Origin: an uncultured Ruminococcus sp.
GTDB taxonomy: Bacteria > Bacillota_A > Clostridia > Oscillospirales > Ruminococcaceae
Assembly (NCBI GenBank): GCA_946629405.1
Contig: CAMOXW010000212.1
Span: 1 to 8,207 of the forward strand
Direction of reading: 5' to 3'
DNA length: 8,207 nt
Part shown: piece after piece, positions 1 to 7,779 of the stretch
Numbering within the stretch: position 1 is the first letter of the stretch
Layout: every line of letters begins with the position of its first letter
Position numbers and translations under genes: made by a program
The notes under the pieces: generated by a model
What the model was told of the DNA's origin: nothing
The model's database searches: none
The model's input: only the letters and a program-made list of their open reading frames with translations

Positions 1-353
1 AACTTTTCAGCAGGCTTCTTCTTCATGTAAGCCGTTGTGTTTTCCATCTGGAGGAAACCGAATGAAAGCTCATCACCGTCTATGTCAGCGATCATTTTTT
101 CGTTCGTATCTTCGGCGTTGACAATGAGTATCCTGTCTTTTCCGCCGGTCTCAGCTTCGGAAGCAGTCCACCAGCATTCGGTCGTCTTAGAGGTGCCTTC
201 TGTCTTGTTTTCAATAGTGACAATACACTTGAAATCATTGGTGAACTTAAAGCTGTAGCTTATCTCTTCCGTGTTTACCTCGCTGGTATTTCCGGACTCA
301 TTGTCTACATACTTGTAAAGCTCCCATGTGCCTATCACTCTTTCGTCTTCGAC
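1..353 (-). other. Lipocalin-like C-terminal domain, cut by window edge
   Basis: From about residue 2362 the sequence reads like small lipocalin-like domains of Firmicutes: an opening VIGTWELYKYVD, strands of the type 'YSFKFTNDFKCIVTIEN', a central CWWTAS, then 'IADIDGDELSFGF' and a last strand ending near the window edge. The order 'GTW ... Y-x-F-x-F ... C-x-W ... D-G-D-x-L-x' is the basis for the call. The domain seems nearly complete at position 1, so the stop codon may lie shortly beyond the left edge. Confidence 0.55.
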
Positions 354-3300
354 TGCCTCAAACGGCAGAGTTGTCGTAGTCGTGCTTGTGGTCGAACTTG
401 TCGAAGTTGTAGTCGTGCTTGTGGTCGAACTTGTCGAAGTTGAGGTGGTTGTAGTAGATGTGGTCGTAGTTGTAGTAGATGTAGTTGTCAAAACTTCAAG
501 CTTTGCGATGCTTCTGGTCTCTTTTTCGCCGCAGCCCTCGCAGATGCGGGTCTCCTCGCCTTCTTCCGTTGCAGTAGGCTCCCTGGTGATGACCCACTCG
601 CTCCAGATATGGCCGGTATGCTCGATTATCGTTTCTTCCGAAGTGATAATTACCATACCCTCACTGTCTGAGCTGATGAGTCCGCAATGCTCACAGGTCC
701 AATACTCGATAGAGCCGTCCTCTGTACAAGTCGGAGCTTCTGCATTGTGGTGGATCCAGCTATGACCTGCAGCCGGGATAATAAGTTCTTCTTCTGCGGC
801 AGGTACCGTACCCTTATCGTCAGCAAAGAGTTCACCGCAGTTTTCGCATGACCAGTATTCAGCCTTGCCGTTTTCTGTGCATGAAGCTTCCGCTGCGCTG
901 TGATGAACGAGCTTGTGTCCCGCTGCGGGTATAGCCTTGTATGTGGAATAGCCGCAGTCTTCGCAGACATCGTAAGCTTCCCAGCCGTCATTGAAGCAAT
1001 CCGCAGGTTTTCCTTCGCAGTGAGTCATGTTGTGTTCGTGTGCTTCAGCTTTATAGGCAGCAGAGCCGATATGTCCGCATTCGCAGACATAGTAGTATTC
1101 AGCGCCTTCTTCACATGAGCCTGAAGCCAGATATTCAGCCTTCATAACCTTATTTGCGTCAGTGTGGATAGGAGTGATGCGGACATGTAAGTTGTGTTCC
1201 TTGATCTGTTCGCGGAAACTGTCTTCCGTAACAGTTGTGAAGCTGCCGTCTGCATCGCCTACTTGTATCTTCAGGGTATGTGTGCTCTTTGTAAAGTCGA
1301 GCCTGTCAACGTCATTTTTAGAAATAAAGCTGCCGGTAAGATAATTATTACCGTCGATCTCCTTAACGCCGCATTTGTACTCTACAGTGCCGTTTGAATA
1401 GTAAATCGTACCTTTATAGGCTTCATATGTATTGATTGTTTCTTCAAACACCTGTCTGCCGGTTCCGTTAAGGTATATATCGCTTGTATGTGATACGAAA
1501 CCTGATGAAGCGTTGCGAAGTGTTATGTTTCCGTTTCCGGTCACAGTAAGGTCTTTCTCTGCATATACGATATCGGGTTCTATGGAGTTGGATATTCCTT
1601 CGATCTCGTTATCGCCGATCAGCTCGAGATTGAGTTCCTGCTTTGATACGATGACAGCATCGTATTTCATGGTGTATCCTGCCAAAGTCTCAACAAAGGC
1701 AACTGAACCGTAATCCCTGAGCTTTAAGTTTTTCAGGGTAAGAGTTTTTGTTTCGGGATCGTAATGCCAGCCGTCACGCTCAAGATCGCCGGTGTTTTCG
1801 TCTGTAACTGCCTGTCTGCCGATATATACGCCGTAGTCCTTGCTTGCGGTGTGGACCTTGGTGGTATAAACACTTCCGTTTGCACCCTGCCTGTAATACA
1901 GCGTATAGTCTGTGCCGGGAGTAAGTCCTGCTATGCGGTCGCCCAATACAAAGTGTATACCGTCTACTGAGAGTGCGATACCGTCTACCATGTGTCCGTC
2001 AGCATCGTTTACATATGCGTAAACAGAATCCGCACCGGCGCAGGTCACGATATTGTCTGCGGATACAGTCTTTACTGTATAGCTTTCGCCGTCCTTGAAA
2101 CTTGCTGAGATACGGTCTGCGCCGTATCTGAGTGAAAGTCCGTATACAGGCTCATCTGCCGAATCGTAAATATTTGATATAAAGGCATTTTCCACTTCCG
2201 GGATACTGAGCTTGTCAAGATACTTACAGCTGTCAGAATATGCCTCTGTTCCTTCCGGATCGAGGACTTTGACACTTATATTCTTTTCAGTCTTTGTATT
2301 CTCCGGAACATCTTCCTCTGTCGCGTAGATCTCACTAAAGTAGAGAGAAGCGTTTCGCTTGAATTCACATATACCGTCATGGTTCATGTCATATTCAAGC
2401 AGGTAATTCACATACAGAGGAGACTGAACTGCCTTGATAGGGGTGATCGTTCCTTCGCTTAGGTCATAGGTGACGACAGAATCGGCATCAAGAGTTCCGC
2501 CGAAGCCTGTCAGATAAAGGTTCATGTTTGGGGAAGCGTTCTCGATGAGGTCCTCCAGAGCAAATGTCTCGCCTACTACAAGGTTATAGTCCTTCCACCT
2601 GAATTCGGGATAGCTGAGATCGGGAGTGCCGTCTGTAACAGTCAGCGAATCAAGAGCCTCACACAAAAGGGTATCTTCTGACGACCACGAAATGTGACCG
2701 GTCTCCTCGCCGTTTATGATGATCTTTACATCGCTGTCAACGCCGTAGCCCTTTCTTTCAAGATCGTCCGGTACCTTTATCTTGACTGAAAGACCTGTCT
2801 GCACGCCCTTGATGAATGTTGCGATGTCCGCTGCATCAGTGTAGCCATACGCATAGCATATGTCCTGATAGTCCTCGCCGTAAGCGGGGCTTATCTCAGC
2901 CTCAAAACCGTCGTCCTGAACGTTTGTGTAGAATCTCACATTCTCTTCGAGCCATTCGTCAAAGTATACGCCCTCCGGTACAACAGTGGGGAAGTCGAGA
3001 TGAACTTCCTTGATAGTGTCTGCGGCAGGATCTTTCATTGCATCATACCTGTAGCTGATCCAGAACTGCTGACCGCCCTGAAGTATATGCTCACCGTTGA
3101 TCGTTTCAGTTGTGCCGTCCGGCAGTCCTACAGTAAAGCTATAGTCTGCTGAAAAGTCTGATGTACAGTAATCGTTTGATTCGAGGCATACCTCTACCAT
3201 GTAGGCATGGCCGTATTCCGGGGTATCATCGTGAGATTGCGGAATACCAGCTAACCAGCTCCTTGTATTCTCATACCAGTTTACTTCCTTGACATGGTAA

Positions 3301-6300
3301 GGTGCTCCCTCGGGAACTTCCGCTGTGCGGTCGAAATTTTCACCGGGAACAGGAGCGTCGATGCCGCTTACCTCGAAGAAATCATAGTCATTGATAACAG
3401 TAACATCAACTGTAACATCTTTGCCGGTCGGGCTCTTGACTGTGACAGCTGCATTTCCTGCTTTTCCGCCGAAGTGTAATCGTCCGTTCACATCGAGCGT
3501 AACGATATCCTTATCAGTGGAGGTATAGGTGCTGAAATTGAAGCCCATGGAAGCGCTGTAGGGTTCAGGTGTGAATGTCCAGACACCATTGTCATGCTTG
3601 CCGCTGGTTATATCGGAGAGTTTGAATGTCTGTGAAGCCTCACCGACTATCCTTATGTCCTTTGCTTCCTTTTCGTAGCTGATGTTCTTCACCGGCGTTT
3701 TCAGCGTTCTGCCCTTGTCGGTTTTTACAACAGCATAGCAGGCGCGTTCAGAAGGAATTATCTTTTCACAATTATAGTCCTTCTCATAGAAATCGTCCGG
3801 ATACTTTACAGAAGGCACTTTTTTGAAATCATTTGTGTTGAGGCTGGTGAACTCCTCTGAGCTCACGGAGCCTGAGAAGAACTGTACACTGCTTATATTC
3901 TCAGATGAATACAGACCGTCAAAGCTGCCGAGTGAAATAACGGCAGGCTGATCGTATGCTGCATAGTTCTTGCCGTTGGAGTATTTAGTGCTGATCTCGC
4001 CGCTGAGCTCCTTGACTTCGCCGCCGACCTTGACAATATGCGACTTGAATGTCTGCATCTCATCATAAGCCATAGGCCATTCGATATTATGCGCTATGAC
4101 CTTGACCTGGATATACTTTCCTGCCATTTCCTCGGGAATGTAGCAGCTGTCGGTATTTGTGGCGAATATCTTGTTGTTTCCGAGATAAAGATTATCTGTT
4201 CCGTCGAGTGTCAGTTCCGTCTTGTTAGTGAGCTCCTGACTGTACATATGGAGCATCTTGTCTGTCCAGTCGAGCTTGTTTTTCGGGAGTCCGTTCTCGC
4301 CGTAAAGCGAAGCGTTCGGGGTATCAGGTGCAAGGGTGTTGACATAGGTCTTGCCGTCCTTGCCGACATTCCAGTGTGACGGATCATGTTCGCTCTTGGG
4401 AGTGCCCTTGCTCTTGTCGTAGATATTATCGGTACCTGCGATCATTCTGACAGGAGTGCCGTCTTCTTCTACCTCCCACCACTGGTAATACAGGTCGAAT
4501 ACCTTTACGTCGCCTCTGTAGTCAGTCATACCTGCTTTTCCGTTTAAAATATGGACATTTGCTGTTTTGCCTGCGTTTACAACAGGAGCCATGTATGTTC
4601 TTCCCGAAACAGAATCCTCGTAGGGGACCTCCTTGAGATCAAACTGAACGGGGGTGAAATCGTTTATATTCTGCTCCGTGTCTATATCCTTGGTCTCACT
4701 TGCGGCATAGCAGCGGAAAAGGATAGTGGATTCGCAGTGTGCATCAGGGAGTCTGTTGACGAACTCTTTGCCGTCATAGAACATACCCATGCTCTGGTCG
4801 ATACTGAGCACGATACGGTACATCTCTCCCTGCTGATAGCCCTTCCATTCACCGGGACGGCGATTCTTTATCTGAGCCTCGACTTCCTTGAGCGGGAGCT
4901 TGCATCTGAGAGCATCGTCCATCTGTGCACCGTAGCGGACCGATATGAGTGGCTCGTCCACGCCGAACACCTTGGATTCGCTGATATTCTCGCGTGTGAG
5001 CGGGTCAACACGGTACACCTTATAGGTGAAGAATATGAGTTCTGTACGCAGTCTTGACCAATATGTGGTCATCAATGGTGAACCATCCGTATTTTTTATT
5101 GTATGGGCATATGGGATATCACCGATCGGTTCACCGGTACCTGCTTTTCTTGGAACAGGGTAATACCATACCTCAGAGTTTGCTATTTCTTCTCCGTATA
5201 CGTCCATCTGACCTGATGCTGAGTGACGGAAATTCGGCATTACAGACCACCTGTTGTTGTTGGGGTCGTCTATCTGGAAATCGAAATAGTTCTCGGTCTG
5301 TCTGTATGGGGCGCGAATGTTGCCATCGTCCTCCTGGAGAACGCTGAGAGTGCTCTTGCCTGTACCATCATAGGTGCAGAGCTGCATTGAGTGTGAGGAG
5401 TTTGTCATGACCTTTTTGTTAGGATAGACCTCAAGGTATGAGCTTGCGCGAAGCTCGGTGTCTCCGCGGTACAGACGGTAGTGGTAAAGTCCGTTTCCGT
5501 CTGCCTCCTCGCTGCTCTGTTCGTCAAGAAGCACGAGCGCACCTGCTCCGTATCTGTCAACGATCTGGATACGTCCGTCCTGGATAAGGTCGCTGTTGTA
5601 GGACTCGACACCGAGGTTTACCGTACCCATCGTTCCGGGGAACTTGCGGAAATTCTCCTCGTCGTCCTCCTTCTTCGGGGCAACGTTCATAAGGTCATAG
5701 AAGCAGCGGAAAACACCGCCGCGCACCTGAACGTTCGCAGTGTTTATCGGAACAGGTTCGACATCTTCGCCTTCGGCAATGGCTCTCTGGTTCTCGTAGT
5801 AGAGGACCTCAACTCCGCCGGTCTCACTGTTGTCGATATAGTATCCGCTTCCAGCAGTTGAACCGCTTGAACCTTTAAAATGATCCTCGACTCTCTGCAG
5901 ATCCAGATTTTCGATGACCATATTGAATACGTTTGCGCCGTTGTATGCTTCAAATGTTCCGCCGTAAATGTACGCAAGGCCGCCGATGTTCTTGGTCTTG
6001 TCAAATACATTTCTGCCGGTCGTACCCGGCTGAACATTTACCTCGATCGTGGCATTGCGGACATTCTGGGTCGAACCGTAGCCCTTGTAGGTACCGCCGT
6101 ATGAGACGAATGTACCCTGATTGCCGACCTTTACAACAGTTCCCTTGATACTCTGTGTAATACGGGTCTTGTTATCAGTGCCGACCATGCTTGCAATGCT
6201 CTGGCCGAGTGCAAAGCAGTTGTCAACGATACTCATGATGCCGTCCTTGCCGGTAGCCTGCTTGACTATCTTGTTCTGTGCCTCAGCAAGCTTGGTGTTG

Positions 6301-7436
6301 GTATCGTCCTTGGCATTCTTCTTGTCATTAGTTTTGTTGTCTTCGTCACCTTTCTCTTTCGCCTTTTCGCCGATAGTAGAGTTGCGGTCTTCCGCGCCGC
6401 CCGGACCTGCTTTCTTATCATCAGAGTCCTTGGAGGCGTTAAGATTTGTACCGTCTCTTTTCTTGGTAGAAGGGTCTTCGTCCTTGTGGTCATCTTTGCC
6501 ATTTGTTTCATCAGCTTCAAGAGCCGCCTTTTTCGCAGCAGCTTTGAGCTCGTCCTCGTATTCTCCTACAGCAACGTTCAGACCTGTTGCATACTCGGCA
6601 ACGCTTACACCTAACTCAACAGCCGTACCGATAGTCGTTATGAGCTTTTCTATGCTGAAGTTTTTCTTGACCTGCTGTTTTGTTCTTCCGGCCTGAAAAG
6701 TTCCGCCGTAGATAACAAGACTTCCGTCATCAACGTGAAAGAGGTCGCGGGTGGTATTGAATTTGATCTCGTACTTATACGGGTCGATCATATATGCAGT
6801 AAATGCGATCCTGCCTGTTCCGCGCGGCTGTCCGGTATCTCTGTTGCGCCATTCGGATGAGTCGATAATAGTCAGTGTAGCGCCGTTTGTTATCTCAAAT
6901 GCGGTGCAGTAGTGAACGTCCGGGAAATCATTCTGATATCTGTTCCACATATCATTGTTGCGGTTGCGGTCATATCTGATCTCGAAGGTATGGCCGTTAA
7001 GGTCAAGTACCTTGTCTTCCGTGATCTTTATCGTTTCCCACTTTGTCCGGGCAGCGTAGGTCGTGTAATCGTCTTTTGTCAGGCGAATGTATTTGCTGTC
7101 CTTATCAGTAAGCAAGGCACGAATGTCACCTTTTTCAGGGTGATTCACGGTCCAGTGGTCAGCGTCCTTCCATTGTAACTGATTATAGAGCGCTTCCCAT
7201 TCAGACTGGCTCATATCCCCTTTTGAACTTATGCTTTTCGCTCCGAGCTGTTTCAGGGTATCCTCCGGTGTGGAGATATTATTGTCTTTTCAGTAGTTGA
7301 AGTCGATTGTCAGATTTGTTGTGCTTTTTTCCGATGATGATGCAGAAGCCGCAAGCTGTGAACCGTATGCCGGCAGCATTGATGCAGCCATCATTACAGC
7401 TGTAATCATCGAAAGAAAGCGTGATCTCTTTTTCAT
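1..7436 (-). CDS. Giant secreted multidomain surface protein, 3' end outside window, one in-frame TGA
   Basis: One minus-strand register stays open from the ATG at 7436 to the left edge, about 2,478 codons, broken only by a TGA at codon 49. The start is fixed by AAGGAGG at 7444-7450, 7 nt upstream, and by a typical export signal. Domain order by residue (TGA counted as 49): signal peptide 1-32; beta-helix-like region about 110-600 with VLDLNGHTF (143-151) and GGTF-type turns near 244, 447, 492 and 573; a helical and K/D/E-rich insertion 252-438; a long series of beta-rich Ig-like segments about 600-1850, including a Big_2-like domain 1259-1347; a carbohydrate-binding-like beta region 1868-2020; five Cys modules about 2100-2316; Thr/Ser linker 2317-2356; lipocalin-like tail from about 2362. 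No catalytic domain is recognisable, so adhesion or binding at the cell surface is inferred. No sortase motif or membrane anchor is seen, but the C terminus is outside the window. It appears monocistronic with its own promoter. If the TGA is real, the exported form cannot be made without readthrough. Confidence 0.9.
369..488 (-). repeat. Pure Thr/Ser linker with 33-bp tandem DNA repeat
   Basis: All 40 codons (residues 2317-2356) encode Thr or Ser. At DNA level a 33-bp unit (11 codons) occurs twice in tandem from 376 to 442, and a shorter 21-bp imperfect period follows at about 451-481. It separates the Cys modules from the lipocalin-like tail and resembles linkers of secreted cellulosomal and surface proteins, which are often O-glycosylated. 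Repeat slippage in multiples of 3 would change linker length without breaking the frame. Confidence 0.9.
492..1140 (-). repeat. Five tandem cysteine modules (CxxC) in the giant protein
   Basis: Between about residues 2100 and 2315 the chain repeats a module of roughly 40-51 residues: an A-G-H start, a 'P-T-C-T-E-x-G' turn, an aromatic strand and a C-x-x-C-G knuckle. The cysteine pairs are at 2118/2120, 2158/2161, 2197/2200, 2248/2251 and 2299/2302. The last three pairs are 51 residues apart. Module 1 is odd in having C-E-C instead of C-x-x-C, and module 5 has Ala in place of the first Cys (PTATEEG). Such modules are common in clostridial surface proteins. The Cys/His set suggests metal binding or disulphides outside the cell, which is not proven. 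Confidence 0.8.
1377..1835 (-). other. Carbohydrate-binding-like beta region of the giant protein
   Basis: Residues 1868-2020 open with YGVYIGRQAV and contain GWHYDPETKTLTLKNL (1889-1904), then ELNLELIGDNEI and DLTVTGNGNITL. This order ('W-x-Y-D-x-x-T-x-T-L-T-L', then 'L-x-G-D-N-x-I', then 'L-T-V-x-G-x-G-x-I') is shared with domains labelled carbohydrate-binding (Cthe_2159-like) in clostridial surface proteins. The resemblance is by motif, so ligand binding is inferred. Just before it, LTPGTDYTLYYR (1838-1849) looks like the end of a fibronectin III-like domain. Confidence 0.5.
2361..2390 (-). other. Isolated calcium-loop-like motif DMNHDGICEF
   Basis: Residues 1683-1692 have the D-x-N-x-D-G spacing of EF-hand and dockerin calcium loops. 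Only one copy is visible and the loop position 12 residue is Arg rather than Asp or Glu, so it is not a dockerin. It may be a lone calcium-stabilised turn or chance. Confidence 0.35.
3396..3662 (-). other. Big_2-like bacterial Ig domain in the giant protein
   Basis: Residues 1259-1347 follow the bacterial Ig-like group 2 pattern: an opening strand (KDIRIVGEAS), a central segment with alternating hydrophobics, a 'DIVTLDVNGRLHFGGKAGNAAVTV' type core (about 1308-1331), and a closing V-x-V-x-V strand. The 'v-x-G-x-l...G-x-a-x-V-t-v' signature is the recognisable part. Such domains act as spacers or adhesion units in surface proteins. Neighbouring stretches are also beta-rich, including 'PEEMAGKYIQVKV', a common ending of Ig-like modules, but they are too divergent to split confidently. 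Confidence 0.6.
5640..7110 (-). other. Beta-helix-like N-terminal region of the giant protein
   Basis: Soon after the TGA the chain shows the usual opening of pectate-lyase-fold or adhesin beta-helices: a run ending in VLDLNGHTF at residues 143-151 ('ITED.VLDLNGHTFEI'), then short strands closed by aromatic-Gly-Gly turns. Those turns are YGGTFQAGR at 243-251, YGGTYKGYG at 446-454, YGGTFEAYNG at 491-500 and RGGVF at 572-576. The motif series is a direct observation. A right-handed beta-helix is inferred from family habits, where such regions usually bind surfaces or polysaccharide. No catalytic residues for a lyase can be assigned. The helix appears split by a large non-beta insertion (residues 252-438). 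Outer boundaries are approximate. Confidence 0.6.
6294..6512 (-). repeat. K/D/E-rich low-complexity insertion in the beta-helix region
   Basis: Residues 309-381 are dominated by Lys, Asp, Glu, Asn, Gly and Thr, with clusters such as GKDDHKDEDP and KAKEKGDEDNKTNDKK. The segment has almost no aromatic or large hydrophobic residues and should be disordered. It is flanked by two probable helices: one about 258-308 (hydrophobic, then Ala/Lys-rich, ending KAAAKKAALEA) and one from about 382. The whole helical and charged block sits between two GGTF beta turns, so it looks like a loop or stalk extruded from the helix. The reverse strand of this block carries a spurious hydrophobic Ser/Leu/Phe frame. 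Confidence 0.7.
7290..7292 (-). other. In-frame TGA stop at codon 49 of the giant gene
   Basis: The codons around it read AAC TAC TGA AAA GAC (N Y stop K D). The frame is open on both sides: 48 codons upstream, at least 2,429 downstream. One G-to-A change from TGG (Trp) would produce it, and the codon before and after look like normal coding sequence in the same register, so this is not a frameshift. The next in-frame ATG is at 7214 (codon 75) and would give a protein with no export signal. Its only Shine-Dalgarno-like stretch (AAAAGGGG) almost touches the ATG, which is poor spacing. Base-call error, true nonsense mutation and readthrough cannot be told apart here. Confidence 0.9.
7341..7436 (-). 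other. Signal peptide of the giant protein
   Basis: The first 32 residues have a Sec signal structure: a basic start (KKRSR at 2-6), a hydrophobic core rich in Met, Ala, Leu and Ile (about 7-30), and an A-S-A/S site that fits signal peptidase I after residue 32. A-Y-G at 23-25 is an alternative site. There is no lipobox cysteine, so a lipoprotein is unlikely. The mature chain would have only 16 residues before the in-frame TGA at codon 49. This signal is the strongest reason to start the gene at 7436 rather than at an ATG beyond the stop. Confidence 0.85.
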
Positions 7437-7443
7437 GGCTAAA

Positions 7444-7450
7444 CCTCCTT
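7444..7450 (-). promoter_or_regulatory. Shine-Dalgarno of the giant gene
   Basis: AAGGAGG lies 7 nt upstream of the ATG at 7436. It fixes the start that includes the signal peptide. Confidence 0.85.
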
Positions 7451-7480
7451 TTCATATCATTTCATTGTTTTGCTGTGAAG

Positions 7481-7495
7481 CTACATATGATCCAT
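7481..7495 (-). CDS. Four-codon leader mini-ORF MDHM
   Basis: ATG GAT CAT ATG TAG follows an AAGGAGG at 7504-7510 with 8 nt spacing, a Shine-Dalgarno as strong as that of the giant gene. Its stop is 44 nt before the giant-gene ATG, inside the predicted leader RNA and just after the terminator-like hairpin. A peptide this short has no expected function of its own. If real, it would work by loading ribosomes or by translational coupling or attenuation. It could also be a decayed start of a former first gene. The sequence is seen directly; any role is inferred. Confidence 0.35.
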   Translation of the reverse strand: MDHM

Positions 7496-7523
7496 TGTAT
7501 TCGCCTCCTTGTTAAAAATTTAA

Positions 7524-7565
7524 AAGCGTATTCCACAGGACGCACTTATCCTATGGAATACGCTT
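7524..7565 (-). terminator. Terminator-like hairpin in the leader of the giant gene
   Basis: Two 12-bp arms, AAGCGTATTCCA (7524-7535) and TGGAATACGCTT (7554-7565), are perfect inverted repeats. After one mismatch, four more pairs (7537-7540 with 7549-7552) close an 8-nt loop. On the minus strand the hairpin is followed by an interrupted U tract (TTTTAAATTTTT). It lies between the predicted promoter and the giant gene, so it should act as an attenuator, RNA-stability element or weak terminator rather than as the end of a gene. Confidence 0.6.
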
Positions 7566-7580
7566 CTATACAAATATGAG

Positions 7581-7612
7581 ATACGGACGAAGTTAACCGC
7601 CGTATATTTTTT
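7581..7612 (+). terminator. Weak plus-strand terminator-like hairpin
   Basis: ATACGG (7581-7586) pairs with CCGTAT (7600-7605); two inner C-G pairs extend the stem past a bulged A. The plus strand continues with A and six T. No plus-strand gene reads into it, so it may simply be the mirror of a leader stem whose A-rich 5' flank gives the T run on the other strand. Confidence 0.3.
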
Positions 7613-7695
7613 GATACCAAAGCTGATATGCTTACGATCATACAGATTAACCCCTTCCACCCCTGAGCGGCCGCAAGTCGGCTGCTTTGAATAAT

Positions 7696-7724
7696 ATATT
7701 ACCACAATATATCTGATATGTCAA
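7696..7724 (-). promoter_or_regulatory. Sigma-A promoter of the giant gene
   Basis: On the minus strand TTGACA (7724-7719) is followed by a 17-bp spacer and TAATAT (7701-7696). This is a consensus -35, ideal spacing and one mismatch to TATAAT. A/T tracts upstream (7725-7765) could serve as an UP element. The expected start of transcription is near 7689. Confidence 0.8.
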
Positions 7725-7732
7725 TATTTTTC

Positions 7733-7759
7733 TATCAAAAATATAAAAACTGTATCAAA
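7733..7759. promoter_or_regulatory. Possible operator: two TATCAAA boxes 20 bp apart
   Basis: TATCAAA occurs at 7733-7739 and 7753-7759, a 20-bp offset or about two helical turns, 9 bp upstream of the -35 box of the giant gene. The phasing fits a regulator binding one face of DNA, but AT-rich sequence makes chance repeats easy. Confidence 0.25.
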
Positions 7760-7779
7760 TATACATACTATTCGGGTGA

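Larger units (their letters stand above)
7437..7689 (-). promoter_or_regulatory. Long structured 5' leader of the giant gene
   Basis: The predicted start of transcription near 7689 leaves about 250 nt before the ATG. In order of transcription it can form a 5' stem (7685-7667, one A-C mismatch), a small stem with CTG/CAG ends (7645-7623), a stem with ATACGG/CCGTAT arms (7605-7581), and the long hairpin at 7565-7524. A G-rich stretch (GGGGTGGAAGGGG) lies at 7663-7651. I do not recognise a known riboswitch consensus. Hairpins in series ending in a terminator-like element are the usual layout of regulated leaders. Confidence 0.5.

Noticed and set aside
328..765. Plus-strand Val-rich frame of 145 codons
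   Set aside because: Runs antisense to the Thr/Ser repeat, which forces the V-V-V pattern. Not a real protein.
2361..2390. Dockerin domain
   Set aside because: Only one calcium-like loop, no second repeat, no terminal acidic residue, and not at the protein end.
4551..5057. Plus-strand open frame of 168 codons
   Set aside because: Antisense in exact register to the giant gene. Rare use of Leu TTA, Leu CTA and Ser TGA-complement codons leaves long open antisense frames; no start signals or domain.
6121..6696. Plus-strand open frame of 191 codons, Ser/Leu/Phe-rich
   Set aside because: It is the antisense of the helical and K/D/E-rich part of the giant gene in the same codon register; its composition is the mirror of Lys/Glu/Asp codons. 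No ribosome-binding site or family match.
7212..7214. ATG at codon 75 as the true start of the giant gene
   Set aside because: It would lack the signal peptide, and the nearest G-rich stretch almost touches the ATG. A gene finder may choose it only because of the TGA.
7651..7663. G-rich minus-strand stretch GGGGTGGAAGGGG as a quadruplex
   Set aside because: Only three usable G runs, one of two bases; a stable quadruplex is not supported.
7520..7705. Minus-strand 61-codon frame in the leader
   Set aside because: Its GTG start lies upstream of the -10 box of the predicted promoter, it has no Shine-Dalgarno, and it runs through the leader hairpins.
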